Shown piece by piece: positions 1-6,396 of a DNA stretch of 15,738 nt. Origin of the DNA: Limnospira sp050045915 (GTDB taxonomy: Bacteria; Cyanobacteriota; Cyanobacteriia; Cyanobacteriales; Microcoleaceae); contig JBNGCR010000130.1 of the NCBI GenBank assembly GCA_050045915.1, forward strand, positions 1 to 15,738, given 5' to 3'. The first letter of the stretch is position 1, and each line of letters begins with the position of its first letter. Under the pieces are notes generated by a model, which was not told where the DNA came from, made no database searches, and worked only from the letters and a program-made list of their open reading frames with translations. The position numbers and the translations under genes are program-made.

Positions 1-27
1 GAACAATAATATCATTTGAACCGAATC

Positions 28-1176
28 ATGTCAGTTTCTCGCCTGCTATTTCTCGCCGAACGTTTTCCTCCCGATATCGGAGGAGTCGCCACCAGTGCGC
101 GGCGCATCAGCTCGGCTTTGAAAGAATTGGGAATGGCGGTGGATGTGGTGGTGTGGAGTCGCTATCTGCAACCAGGAGAGGTGTTGCCACCCCAGTCGGA
201 AACAGCAAAGGTGTATCGCATCGGATTGTATCGAAATTGGGATATGACGATGAATCACACCCTGAATGTTTTGGAGTGGCTGCACCAACAACATTCCTAC
301 GATGCGGTTTGGGGTCATTATCTGTTTCCGGCGGGATTTTTGGCGGTGTGGTTTGCGGGTTTGCAGGGGATTGAAAGTATCGTCAGCGCCCGGGGAAATG
401 ATATCGATCGCGGCGCTTTTCCTCCGGGAGATTTTGCCCGCCTCCAGTGGACTTTGGAACGCGCCGATCGCGTCACGGCGGTGAGTCGGGATCTGGGGCG
501 AAAAATTAAATTGCTGTGCGATCGCGATGATACGGTGATTCTCAAAAATGCAGTCGATACGGATATTTTTAAACCGGATATTTCCCAGGAAATGCGGGAC
601 GAGTTACGGGCAGAATTGGGGATTTTTTCTGACGAAATCGTTGTGGGATTTTTGGGGGAGTTGCGGGAGAAGAAAGGGCAGCAATTTTTGATTAAAGCCC
701 TCTCGGAAGTGCGTCGAAATCGTCCGGCGTGTCTGTTGATTATTGGGGAAGTGCGCCCCTCCCAGTTGGGGATTTTGCAAGCCTACGAGATGGAATGTCC
801 GGAGGATGCCAAACGGGTGATTATTACGGGTTATTTGTCGGAACGGGAGGCGATCGCGCGATACTTGCAAATTTGCGACGTTTTTCTGTTGCCTTCGGTG
901 TGGGAAGGGATGCCGAATGCGCTGCTGGAGGCGATGTCCTGCGGCGGTTGCGCGATCGCCAGCGATGCGGGGGGAATTCCGGAGATTATCACCCACGGAG
1001 AAAATGGGTTTATCCTCCCCCGCCACCAGTTAAATCACCTCGGAAATGCGGTGTTGGAGTTTTTGGAATTGGAGGAGGCGAGAAAGGGGGAAATTTCTGG
1101 GGCGGCGCGCGATCGCATTTTGGCGGAATTTTCTTTGCCACGGGAACGGGAGAGACTGCGGGGGTTATTTGATTGA
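28..1176 (+). CDS. GT4-family glycosyltransferase
   Basis: This 382-aa protein is a retaining GT-B glycosyltransferase of the GT4 type, expected to move a sugar from an NDP-sugar onto a glycan or lipid acceptor on the cytoplasmic face of the membrane. The N-terminus has the acceptor-side glycine loop (PPDIGG, about residues 14-19). The C-terminal half has GELREKKG (about 210-217), whose basic residues usually contact the nucleotide phosphates. It also carries the E-x7-E motif as EGMPNALLE, with Glu about 293 and 301, and an SDAGGIPE segment. I prefer ATG 28 over an in-frame TTG at 16; a TAA at 7-9 in the same frame shows the gene is not cut by the window edge. I see no Shine-Dalgarno sequence. 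Acceptor and sugar cannot be read from sequence. It converges with another GT4 gene, so a role in surface polysaccharide synthesis is plausible but inferred. Confidence 0.9.
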   Translation: MSVSRLLFLAERFPPDIGGVATSARRISSALKELGMAVDVVVWSRYLQPGEVLPPQSETAKVYRIGLYRNWDMTMNHTLNVLEWLHQQHSYDAVWGHYLFPAGFLAVWFAGLQGIESIVSARGNDIDRGAFPPGDFARLQWTLERADRVTAVSRDLGRKIKLLCDRDDTVILKNAVDTDIFKPDISQEMRDELRAELGIFSDEIVVGFLGELREKKGQQFLIKALSEVRRNRPACLLIIGEVRPSQLGILQAYEMECPEDAKRVIITGYLSEREAIARYLQICDVFLLPSVWEGMPNALLEAMSCGGCAIASDAGGIPEIITHGENGFILPRHQLNHLGNAVLEFLELEEARKGEISGAARDRILAEFSLPRERERLRGLFD

Positions 1177-1198
1177 TTGAAACCGTCTGAAATTTCAC

Positions 1199-1215
1199 CA
1201 CAGAGGAACACAGAG
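1199..1215. repeat. CACAGAG direct repeat in convergent spacer
   Basis: Two exact CACAGAG heptamers (1199-1205 and 1209-1215) lie 10 bp apart in the 50-bp spacer between two convergent glycosyltransferase genes. I recall similar CACAGAG-rich short tandem repeats as common in intergenic DNA of filamentous cyanobacteria; only two units are present here. No terminator hairpin is visible in this spacer. Confidence 0.4.
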
Positions 1216-1226
1216 ATTTTTTACCG

Positions 1227-2399
1227 TTATATCAGATTTCGATAAACCTCGATTAATGCTTGTCCCGATTGTTGCCAGGTGAAATTTTTTTCGACTGTTT
1301 TTCGCGCAGATATCGATAGACTTTTTCGCAATTCAAAGTCCGATCGCAGGGCGGCGATCGCTTCAACCAATGCCGTCACAGATCCGGGTTTGGCGGGGAA
1401 AAATTGTTCTCCCGGTGTCGCCAATTCTCGCACGACGGGGAGATCGCTGGCAATGATGGGAACTCCTGTCGCCATCGCTTCCAAGACTTTCAGGGGACAG
1501 CAACCTTGAACGGTATTGCGATCGCAGGGAGTCAATGGAATCACCACCGCATCGGCTTGGTGGAGTTCGGCTACCAGTTCGGGTTGGGAAATGGCTTCTT
1601 GGTAGATAATGCGATCGCGGATTCCCAATTTTTCCGCCCGTTTTTTTAAGGCTTTAACCTGGGAGTTTGTCCCTTTTCCTATTATCGTTAATTCAACCGA
1701 AAATGTCAACTGGGCGACGGCTCTCACCGCTAGATCGACGCCCTGCCACTTTGCCAAAATGCCGAAGTAAATCAGGCGAAAGGGTTCGTCGGGCGATCGC
1801 ATCTCCGGACATTGGTAATGAAAGCGATCGGGATCGATTCCGTTGGGAATGACGCGGATCTTCTCAGGTTCGATATGGCGGGAAATGAGATGATTTTTGG
1901 TGACTTGACTGGGGGTGATGACGACATCTGCCCGTTGCAGACAGAGTTTTTCTTGGCGGTTGATTTTGTGCCTCAGTTCGCGATCGCTTGCAATGTTCGG
2001 ATAGCGATATTTGAGTTCGATGGAAGGCAAGCCGTTCACCTCAAAAATGAGAGAATCGCAGTATTTTGATTTGTCGATCGCGACGGGTAATCCTTCGTAA
2101 ATTGAGCGAATTTGGATGATTTTAAAGTGGCGATCGCGCAGCCAAAGTTGCAAATGGTGGCGAAACGTCAGGGCGCGATCGATGAGGGTTTTTCCGGTGG
2201 CGGGGAGTTGGGTTTGGATGACGTTTGGATGATATCTTGTGGGGGCGATTGTTGTGTCACCCGAGGGCGAAACTGTCACCAATGCGATCGCCCCGAAGGT
2301 ATCCGCCAATACCCTTGTAAATTCTCGGATGTGAATCGCCGCCCCCTTGGGAGCCGGGACTACATCAAAAGAAATATAAGCCAATTCGGGTTCCTGCAT
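1227..2399 (-). CDS. GT4-family glycosyltransferase with altered E-x7-E motif
   Basis: This is a 390-aa GT-B glycosyltransferase. The N-terminal domain begins with a strand followed by PAPKGAAIH (residues 15-23), the glycine-rich loop of GT4 enzymes. The linker has VIPNGIDPDRF (183-193), the usual N-G-I/V-D signature. The C-terminal donor-binding domain has YFGILAKWQGVD (211-222) and PLKVLEAMATGVPIIASD (302-319). The second Glu of the E-x7-E motif is present (E307), but the position eight residues earlier is Gly299. The NTVQGCCPLK stretch that replaces the usual glutamate segment may define a subfamily. Length is normal for GT4. The start is the ATG at 2399-2397. The gene converges with the first glycosyltransferase and diverges from the membrane-protein operon. 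Donor and acceptor are unknown. Confidence 0.88.
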   Translation of the reverse strand: MQEPELAYISFDVVPAPKGAAIHIREFTRVLADTFGAIALVTVSPSGDTTIAPTRYHPNVIQTQLPATGKTLIDRALTFRHHLQLWLRDRHFKIIQIRSIYEGLPVAIDKSKYCDSLIFEVNGLPSIELKYRYPNIASDRELRHKINRQEKLCLQRADVVITPSQVTKNHLISRHIEPEKIRVIPNGIDPDRFHYQCPEMRSPDEPFRLIYFGILAKWQGVDLAVRAVAQLTFSVELTIIGKGTNSQVKALKKRAEKLGIRDRIIYQEAISQPELVAELHQADAVVIPLTPCDRNTVQGCCPLKVLEAMATGVPIIASDLPVVRELATPGEQFFPAKPGSVTALVEAIAALRSDFELRKSLSISARKTVEKNFTWQQSGQALIEVYRNLI

Positions 2400-2430
2400 T
2401 GGTTAAGATTTATTGCGCCAGTTTTGTGTT

Positions 2431-2460
2431 TTGAGGGATATCGTTTTCTATGATAGATTA
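2431..2460 (+). promoter_or_regulatory. Possible promoter of the TM/FHA/GT28-like operon
   Basis: TTGAGG (2431-2436) and TAGATT (2455-2460) are separated by 18 bp, each matching the sigma-70 consensus at four of six positions. They lie about 75 bp upstream of the operon's first ATG. An overlapping TATGAT (2449-2454) is a stronger -10 but lacks a well-spaced -35. This is a weak, purely sequence-based call. Confidence 0.3.
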
Positions 2461-2476
2461 AATTTGCTTGATTGAA

Positions 2477-2510
2477 ATTCGAGTGGCGCTCGAATCGGCT
2501 TTCAACCGAT
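2477..2510 (+). other. Two overlapping short hairpins in the operon leader
   Basis: ATTCGAG (2477-2483) pairs with CTCGAAT (2489-2495) around a 5-nt loop. ATCGG (2494-2498) pairs with CCGAT (2506-2510) around a 7-nt loop. The two stems share bases 2494-2495, so they cannot both form in full. They lie in the presumed 5' leader, 25 nt before the ATG at 2535. No T-run follows, so neither looks like a terminator. Confidence 0.4.
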
Positions 2511-2534
2511 CTGGATTGTATGGATTGAGAAAAA

Positions 2535-3431
2535 ATGACATTTGATATCGGTAGTTTTACTCAAAACCTGACCTATGGGACCGGCAGTTCAATTCCCCAA
2601 ATCAAAGCCGATCTGCAGGACTTAGTGGCGGCGGGAAAAGAATTCCATATTCAATATAAAAAATATCAAAAAAGGCAAAATCACGGGATCTTTGTTTGTA
2701 TCGTCGGCGCGATCACGATGCTTTTTGGGGGGAGTATTTCCTCCCTGTTTGTTTTGGTCGGTATTTTGGTTTTAATCGTCGGTGGCATCCTGTTGGGACT
2801 CAATCACAATCGATTGAATGAATATCAAAAACTTGACTTTTCCGGGAGGAGCGATCGTCACCAAATTTTATCTCAATTGCTCGATTTTTGGGCAAAAGAT
2901 TTGATTCCGAAAAGCAAATTAAAATTGGTTTTGGTGTTGAGTGATATCACCGATCTGCAAAAATTTAGAGGCAACGAACCCGACCCTCGCAGACCCGAAC
3001 GCACCTTCAGTTTTTATCGCGATGACTGGCTGAGAGTGAAGGGAAAATTTGCGGACGGAACCCATTTTTTTCTGCAAATTACCGAAATTTATCGCACCTG
3101 TCGCTGGCAAAATCGAAACGGAAAAAGTCGCTACCGGGAAAAACACAAGGGATATCGGATCGGGTTGAGCCTGCATTTCGATCCGGAGATTTATCGCCAG
3201 GTTCCCCAACACATCAAACGAGCCGACGTCGCGGTTAAACTTCCTCCCGATGGCAGGTTACAGGACATCCAGGTGACAGAAAACCGAATTCAGCTTAAAG
3301 TTAAAGTCGAACCCCCATCAAATACCTCCGGATGCCGAGAGCTTTTGTATCAAACGGTCGTGATGATGTTTCTGAGTGCCTATCAGATATTAAACTGGGT
3401 TCGGATCGGGTCAAAACAACACCATGCTTGA
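2535..3431 (+). CDS. Two-TM membrane protein of unknown family
   Basis: I do not recognise the family of this 298-aa protein. A roughly 50-residue N-terminal soluble part is followed by two closely spaced hydrophobic segments (about 51-68 and 71-90), with the short turn GGSIS between them, so a membrane hairpin is likely. A soluble region rich in Lys, Arg and aromatic residues follows (91-265). It includes a basic Arg/Lys stretch around 187-207 and beta-like stretches, LVLVLSD (131-137) and RIQLKVKVE (251-259). The C-terminus has a less strongly hydrophobic stretch (270-288). No catalytic motif is evident. It is the first gene of a three-gene operon; the FHA gene's ribosome-binding site begins 5 nt after its stop. 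This linkage suggests it may anchor or scaffold the FHA protein and the glycosyltransferase at the membrane, which is inference only. Confidence 0.75.
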   Translation: MTFDIGSFTQNLTYGTGSSIPQIKADLQDLVAAGKEFHIQYKKYQKRQNHGIFVCIVGAITMLFGGSISSLFVLVGILVLIVGGILLGLNHNRLNEYQKLDFSGRSDRHQILSQLLDFWAKDLIPKSKLKLVLVLSDITDLQKFRGNEPDPRRPERTFSFYRDDWLRVKGKFADGTHFFLQITEIYRTCRWQNRNGKSRYREKHKGYRIGLSLHFDPEIYRQVPQHIKRADVAVKLPPDGRLQDIQVTENRIQLKVKVEPPSNTSGCRELLYQTVVMMFLSAYQILNWVRIGSKQHHA

Positions 3432-3436
3432 TGTTT

Positions 3437-3444
3437 GAGGAGGA
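3437..3444 (+). promoter_or_regulatory. Strong Shine-Dalgarno for the FHA gene
   Basis: GAGGAGGA lies 8 nt before a TTG at 3453. The longest open frame would begin at TTG 3435, which this site overlaps, so the site argues for initiation at 3453. Confidence 0.7.
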
Positions 3445-3452
3445 CGATCGCT

Positions 3453-4109
3453 TTGAAAGTGCAACTCACCTGGATCGAAATCGAATCCGAGCAAAAACGC
3501 AGTCCCACCTTTGAAACTCCGATCGCGATCGGACGAACTTTTGGGCTGATGCCTTCTAATTTAGAGGGAAACCGCGTTTCCCGGCTAGTCATTGACGGTG
3601 CGGATATTTTGGATTATCACGCCTCCTTATTGGAAAAAAACGGTCAATTAGAAATTCAAACCCGACGATCGCCAGTGAGAATCAACGGGGAACGTTGTTC
3701 CCAGGATTCTTGTCTCCTCCGAGAAGGTGATCGCGTCCAAATCGGTTTCTATGAAATTGAAATTACGGCGATCGAATCCCCAGTTCTCGAACCGAGTTTG
3801 TCTGCTCCCGAAACCATCGGCTGTAACCGCATCGTGGGGGTTCTATTTCCCCGCCGTTGCGGGCGCCTGAATTCGGAAGAATGTCCCCATTGCGACGGTG
3901 GGGAATTTGACGACGATCCCTATTTCATGTCCGGCGAACGGAACCTTTATGAAAACTACGGCGACTATACCGAGGCGGAATGGGTGAACGAATCAGAAAT
4001 CGAGAAATTGGGGGACAAAGAACGTCTCGGATTTGACTTTACCGAAGCCGACGCGATCGCTTTGGAGGGGGAAGCCGGGGATTTTGAACGGGATCTGACA
4101 GAAAGTTGA
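3453..4109 (+). CDS. FHA-domain protein with Cys cluster and acidic tail
   Basis: The TTG at 3453 is chosen because a GAGGAGGA ribosome-binding site sits 8 nt upstream, giving 218 aa. Residues about 3-105 form an FHA fold: IGR (26-28), the HASL strand (H56), a VRINGE turn (76-80) and LREGDRVQIG (89-98). FHA domains normally bind phosphothreonine through the Arg of GR and the Ser of an SxxH loop. Here the Arg is present, but the Ser position is Leu53 and the following Arg is Asp54, so ligand binding may be changed or lost. A cysteine cluster follows (C124, C136, C144, C147; the last two form CPHC) that could bind a metal. Residues 150-218 are strongly acidic and probably disordered. It sits in an operon between a membrane protein and a glycosyltransferase, so an adaptor role is plausible but inferred. 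Confidence 0.8.
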   Translation: MKVQLTWIEIESEQKRSPTFETPIAIGRTFGLMPSNLEGNRVSRLVIDGADILDYHASLLEKNGQLEIQTRRSPVRINGERCSQDSCLLREGDRVQIGFYEIEITAIESPVLEPSLSAPETIGCNRIVGVLFPRRCGRLNSEECPHCDGGEFDDDPYFMSGERNLYENYGDYTEAEWVNESEIEKLGDKERLGFDFTEADAIALEGEAGDFERDLTES

Positions 4110-5140
4110 ACACCTGGTTCATCTATGCACTCGGAGGCGGTTGGGGACATCTGAACCGAACTTTAAGTTTGGGACGGGTGGCGGCGGCAACCCGTCGCGT
4201 CCGCATTCTCACTAACAGTCCCTATTGGTTGAAAATGCGAGAATTACCCTCGGATTTCAACGGCGAAGTCGATTGGATTGCAACTGAGACGGCAGACATT
4301 CGCGGACACATTCGAGGGAAACTTTTGGGCGATCGCTACGGTTGTCTGATCGTGGATACGTTCCCCCGGGGATTAGGGGGAGAATTGGTCGAAGTTGTGT
4401 CCGGACGCTCGGATTTTAAAACTGTTTTAATTCACCGAGATCTCAATCCCAATTACGTCCGCCGTTACGATTTAATTTCCTTTGTTTCCCACCATTTTGA
4501 CCTGATTTTAATTCCCGGCGAGGGGGAAGATTTGCCCTTCGCAAACTTGCCCCAAGTTCGATATACGGAACCTTGGTTGAGTCGCAATATTTGGGAACTT
4601 CCCGATCGCGCGATCGCCCGCTCCGAGTTGGGATTGCCTGCCGAAACCGCCAACAAAACCGTCCTGATTTTGGCGTCGGGGCGGGAAGAAGAACTCAATT
4701 TCTACGGCGAAGTGACGGTTCGTCTGGCGGGACGAAAAAATTTGGATGTCCGCTGCATTTCTGCCATTCAACCCCCCAATTGTCCCCCCGAATTGTGGCG
4801 ATTTCACTATCCCGCCTTTGAATATTTGGTGGCGGCGGATGTAGTGGTGGGAAGTGGGGGTTACAACACCGTTTACGAATGTCAAGCCTTGGGAATTCCC
4901 CTGGTTTCCCGTCCCTTCCGCCGCCTCTACGATCGCCAATTGCAACGCCTCAACCGCATCGTCGGCGATCGCGATCGCTCCCCCGCCATCATCGTCGGCG
5001 ATGTGGAAATGGCTGTGGAAGCAGTAGCCGCTCTCCTCCCCCTCAGTGTTCCGCACAATTCCAGGTATGAAAATGGCGCGATCGCGGCTGTAGAAGCGAT
5101 CGGGGCGATCGGATATCGGGACGACGAAGGGACGACCTGA
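4106..5140 (+). CDS. MurG/GT28-like glycosyltransferase
   Basis: This 344-aa GT-B protein resembles the GT28/MurG group of undecaprenyl- or lipid-directed glycosyltransferases. The N-terminal nucleotide-fold loop is GGGWGHLNR (10-18), comparable with MurG's GGTGGH. The C-terminal half has AADVVVGSGGYNTVYE (243-258) and GIPLVSRPF (263-271), the donor-binding signature of this superfamily, followed by a Gln-rich helix start (DRQLQRLNR, 276-284). It is too divergent to be called murG. Start is a TTG at 4106-4108 that overlaps the upstream TGA (4107-4109) as TTGA, which implies translational coupling with the FHA gene. No signal peptide is present, so a cytoplasmic or peripheral-membrane location is likely. 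Substrate is unknown. The gene converges with a GNAT gene across only 6 bp. Confidence 0.82.
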   Translation: MNTWFIYALGGGWGHLNRTLSLGRVAAATRRVRILTNSPYWLKMRELPSDFNGEVDWIATETADIRGHIRGKLLGDRYGCLIVDTFPRGLGGELVEVVSGRSDFKTVLIHRDLNPNYVRRYDLISFVSHHFDLILIPGEGEDLPFANLPQVRYTEPWLSRNIWELPDRAIARSELGLPAETANKTVLILASGREEELNFYGEVTVRLAGRKNLDVRCISAIQPPNCPPELWRFHYPAFEYLVAADVVVGSGGYNTVYECQALGIPLVSRPFRRLYDRQLQRLNRIVGDRDRSPAIIVGDVEMAVEAVAALLPLSVPHNSRYENGAIAAVEAIGAIGYRDDEGTT

Positions 5141-5149
5141 AGGGCTTCA
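5138..5149. other. Palindrome containing both convergent stop codons
   Basis: TGAAGGGCTTCA is a 5-bp inverted repeat around GG. Its first three bases are the stop of the plus-strand glycosyltransferase and its last three are the complement of the stop of the minus-strand acetyltransferase. It is short and lacks T-runs, so I do not call it a terminator. Confidence 0.35.
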
Positions 5150-5749
5150 AATCACAATCTGACAACTCATCAAAACACAACTCCTGCCGGGGTAAAATTC
5201 GGGATGTTGGGGAATAGGAATTTGGGCGACTTCTCGAAATCCATTTTGGTGATACAAACGCAGAGCCGTGCGATTATCCGACCCGGCGATCGCACTCAGC
5301 GTGGTAAATCCAGATTGCCAAGCTTTTTGCTTGGTTCTCCACAGCAAGGATGTGCCGATTCCTTGTTTTCGATATTCCGCTCGGACTCCAAAAGCATTTA
5401 AAAACCAGCTATTTTTCATGGGATTCTGATCAAATGCTTCCAGGACTTGCAAATGATTTTTGGAAAGAATTTGTTTCATTTCCTCAGTGATGTGATGGTG
5501 GACACTTGCATAGCCGTGCGCCATGCCGATCGCGCGATCGCTCCAACAGGCAACTTCGATGTTCCGATAAGATAAAAGACCCGTTTCCGATCGCACCAAG
5601 GGGGCGATACTTTCTCCCAGCGTCGATTCAGAATTGGGCGATCGGAACAAAAAATCGATCAATCCTCCGGAAGTCATGCCGAGCAGTCGGGCAATCTCCT
5701 GAGCATCACCCGGCTCTGCAACTCGGTAAGTGACATTTGGGATATCCAT
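5147..5749 (-). CDS. GNAT-family N-acetyltransferase
   Basis: This 200-aa protein has the GNAT fold used to transfer an acetyl group from acetyl-CoA to an amine. The acetyl-CoA pyrophosphate loop (motif A) is RKQGIG (127-132), preceded by the beta-strand AFGVRAEY (119-126). Motif B is SDNRTALRLYHQNGF (157-171), with the typical Asn and Tyr. The N-terminus is of the R-x-A-x-P-x-D-A type (RVAEPGDA, 9-16). An extended middle region (about 78-118, with HHH at 84-86) probably shapes substrate binding. Start is the ATG at 5749-5747; no Shine-Dalgarno sequence is visible. Substrate cannot be predicted: small-molecule amines, antibiotics and protein N-termini are all possible. Confidence 0.88.
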   Translation of the reverse strand: MDIPNVTYRVAEPGDAQEIARLLGMTSGGLIDFLFRSPNSESTLGESIAPLVRSETGLLSYRNIEVACWSDRAIGMAHGYASVHHHITEEMKQILSKNHLQVLEAFDQNPMKNSWFLNAFGVRAEYRKQGIGTSLLWRTKQKAWQSGFTTLSAIAGSDNRTALRLYHQNGFREVAQIPIPQHPEFYPGRSCVLMSCQIVI

Positions 5750-5798
5750 ATTTGAGCGTCCGAATTGGGATTAAATTCTCCTAGTTTTGAAAAACGAA

Positions 5799-5804
5799 AT
5801 TATC
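5799..5804 (-). promoter_or_regulatory. Possible -10 element of the acetyltransferase gene
   Basis: On the minus strand GATAAT (5804-5799) matches five of six -10 consensus bases, about 50 nt upstream of the ATG. No convincing -35 is visible at the right spacing. Confidence 0.25.
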
Positions 5805-5867
5805 AGAAAACCGCCCGTCTCATTTTGGCACAATTTCTCGGGTTGGATTGAAGAAATTCGCGACAAT

Positions 5868-6074
5868 TTATTCTTTCCAACGATTTAAAATTTCCTGCAA
5901 TCCCCGGCCGATTTCCTCCCAGTTTGTAGCCAGATCAGTGCTGCGGTCATTGCGGAGAAATTCGGCTTCTTTGAAGCAGCGATCGGCGAGGGACTGCAAC
6001 ACTGTTTTGATACCATACTCGCCGATCAGTTGATTTAAGGCGTGGGTCAATCTTTGCTCTTTCGGTTCGGTCAT
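5868..6074 (-). CDS. Small helical hypothetical protein (68 aa)
   Basis: This 68-aa protein is predicted to be almost entirely alpha-helical, with two amphipathic stretches (about 7-34 and 50-67) joined by a polar turn. It has no signal peptide or membrane segment. I recognise no family; its charge balance and the WEEIGRGLQEIL segment suggest a small intracellular partner protein. The start ATG at 6074-6072 is supported by GGAG 8 nt upstream on the minus strand. The gene is separated from the acetyltransferase start by about 120 bp, so co-transcription is possible but unproven. Coding status rests on the ribosome-binding site and protein-like composition. Confidence 0.65.
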   Translation of the reverse strand: MTEPKEQRLTHALNQLIGEYGIKTVLQSLADRCFKEAEFLRNDRSTDLATNWEEIGRGLQEILNRWKE

Positions 6075-6396
6075 GCGTGGAACTCCGATGGTCTAGAACG
6101 AGTTTAAATTGAAAAAGGGGACACTTGTCGGGGTCAATTGGCTCCCCATAAAAAATGTCATTTCAAAATTCTACACCCTTTGCCACCCTCTCCGATCGCC
6201 AATTTGATGCGTCCCCCCTTTCGCGCCCCGCAACCTTGGGAGCATCGAGTTGTTAGAATAAGTCAAATTAACATCCCCGCAGTCCTCGAGTCGGCGCGGA
6301 TCGGCAATTCCGTCCCGGAGAGGATCAGCACCGGGAGTTTCACTGAGGACGGGTTCCCCGTCAATTCGCCCAAAGTCGGCCCCTCGGACAATATGT
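6075..6396. other. Non-coding divergent region before the cyclase gene
   Basis: This 322-bp stretch separates the minus-strand 68-aa gene from the plus-strand cyclase gene. I see no convincing gene in it. The last 85 bp hold two GC-rich inverted repeats: CCCGG/CCGGG (6314-6318 and 6331-6335) and a perfect GACGGG-TTC-CCCGTC hairpin (6348-6362) that ends 34 nt before the cyclase ATG. TAGAAT near 6252-6257 is a possible -10 but has no matching -35. Confidence 0.5.
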
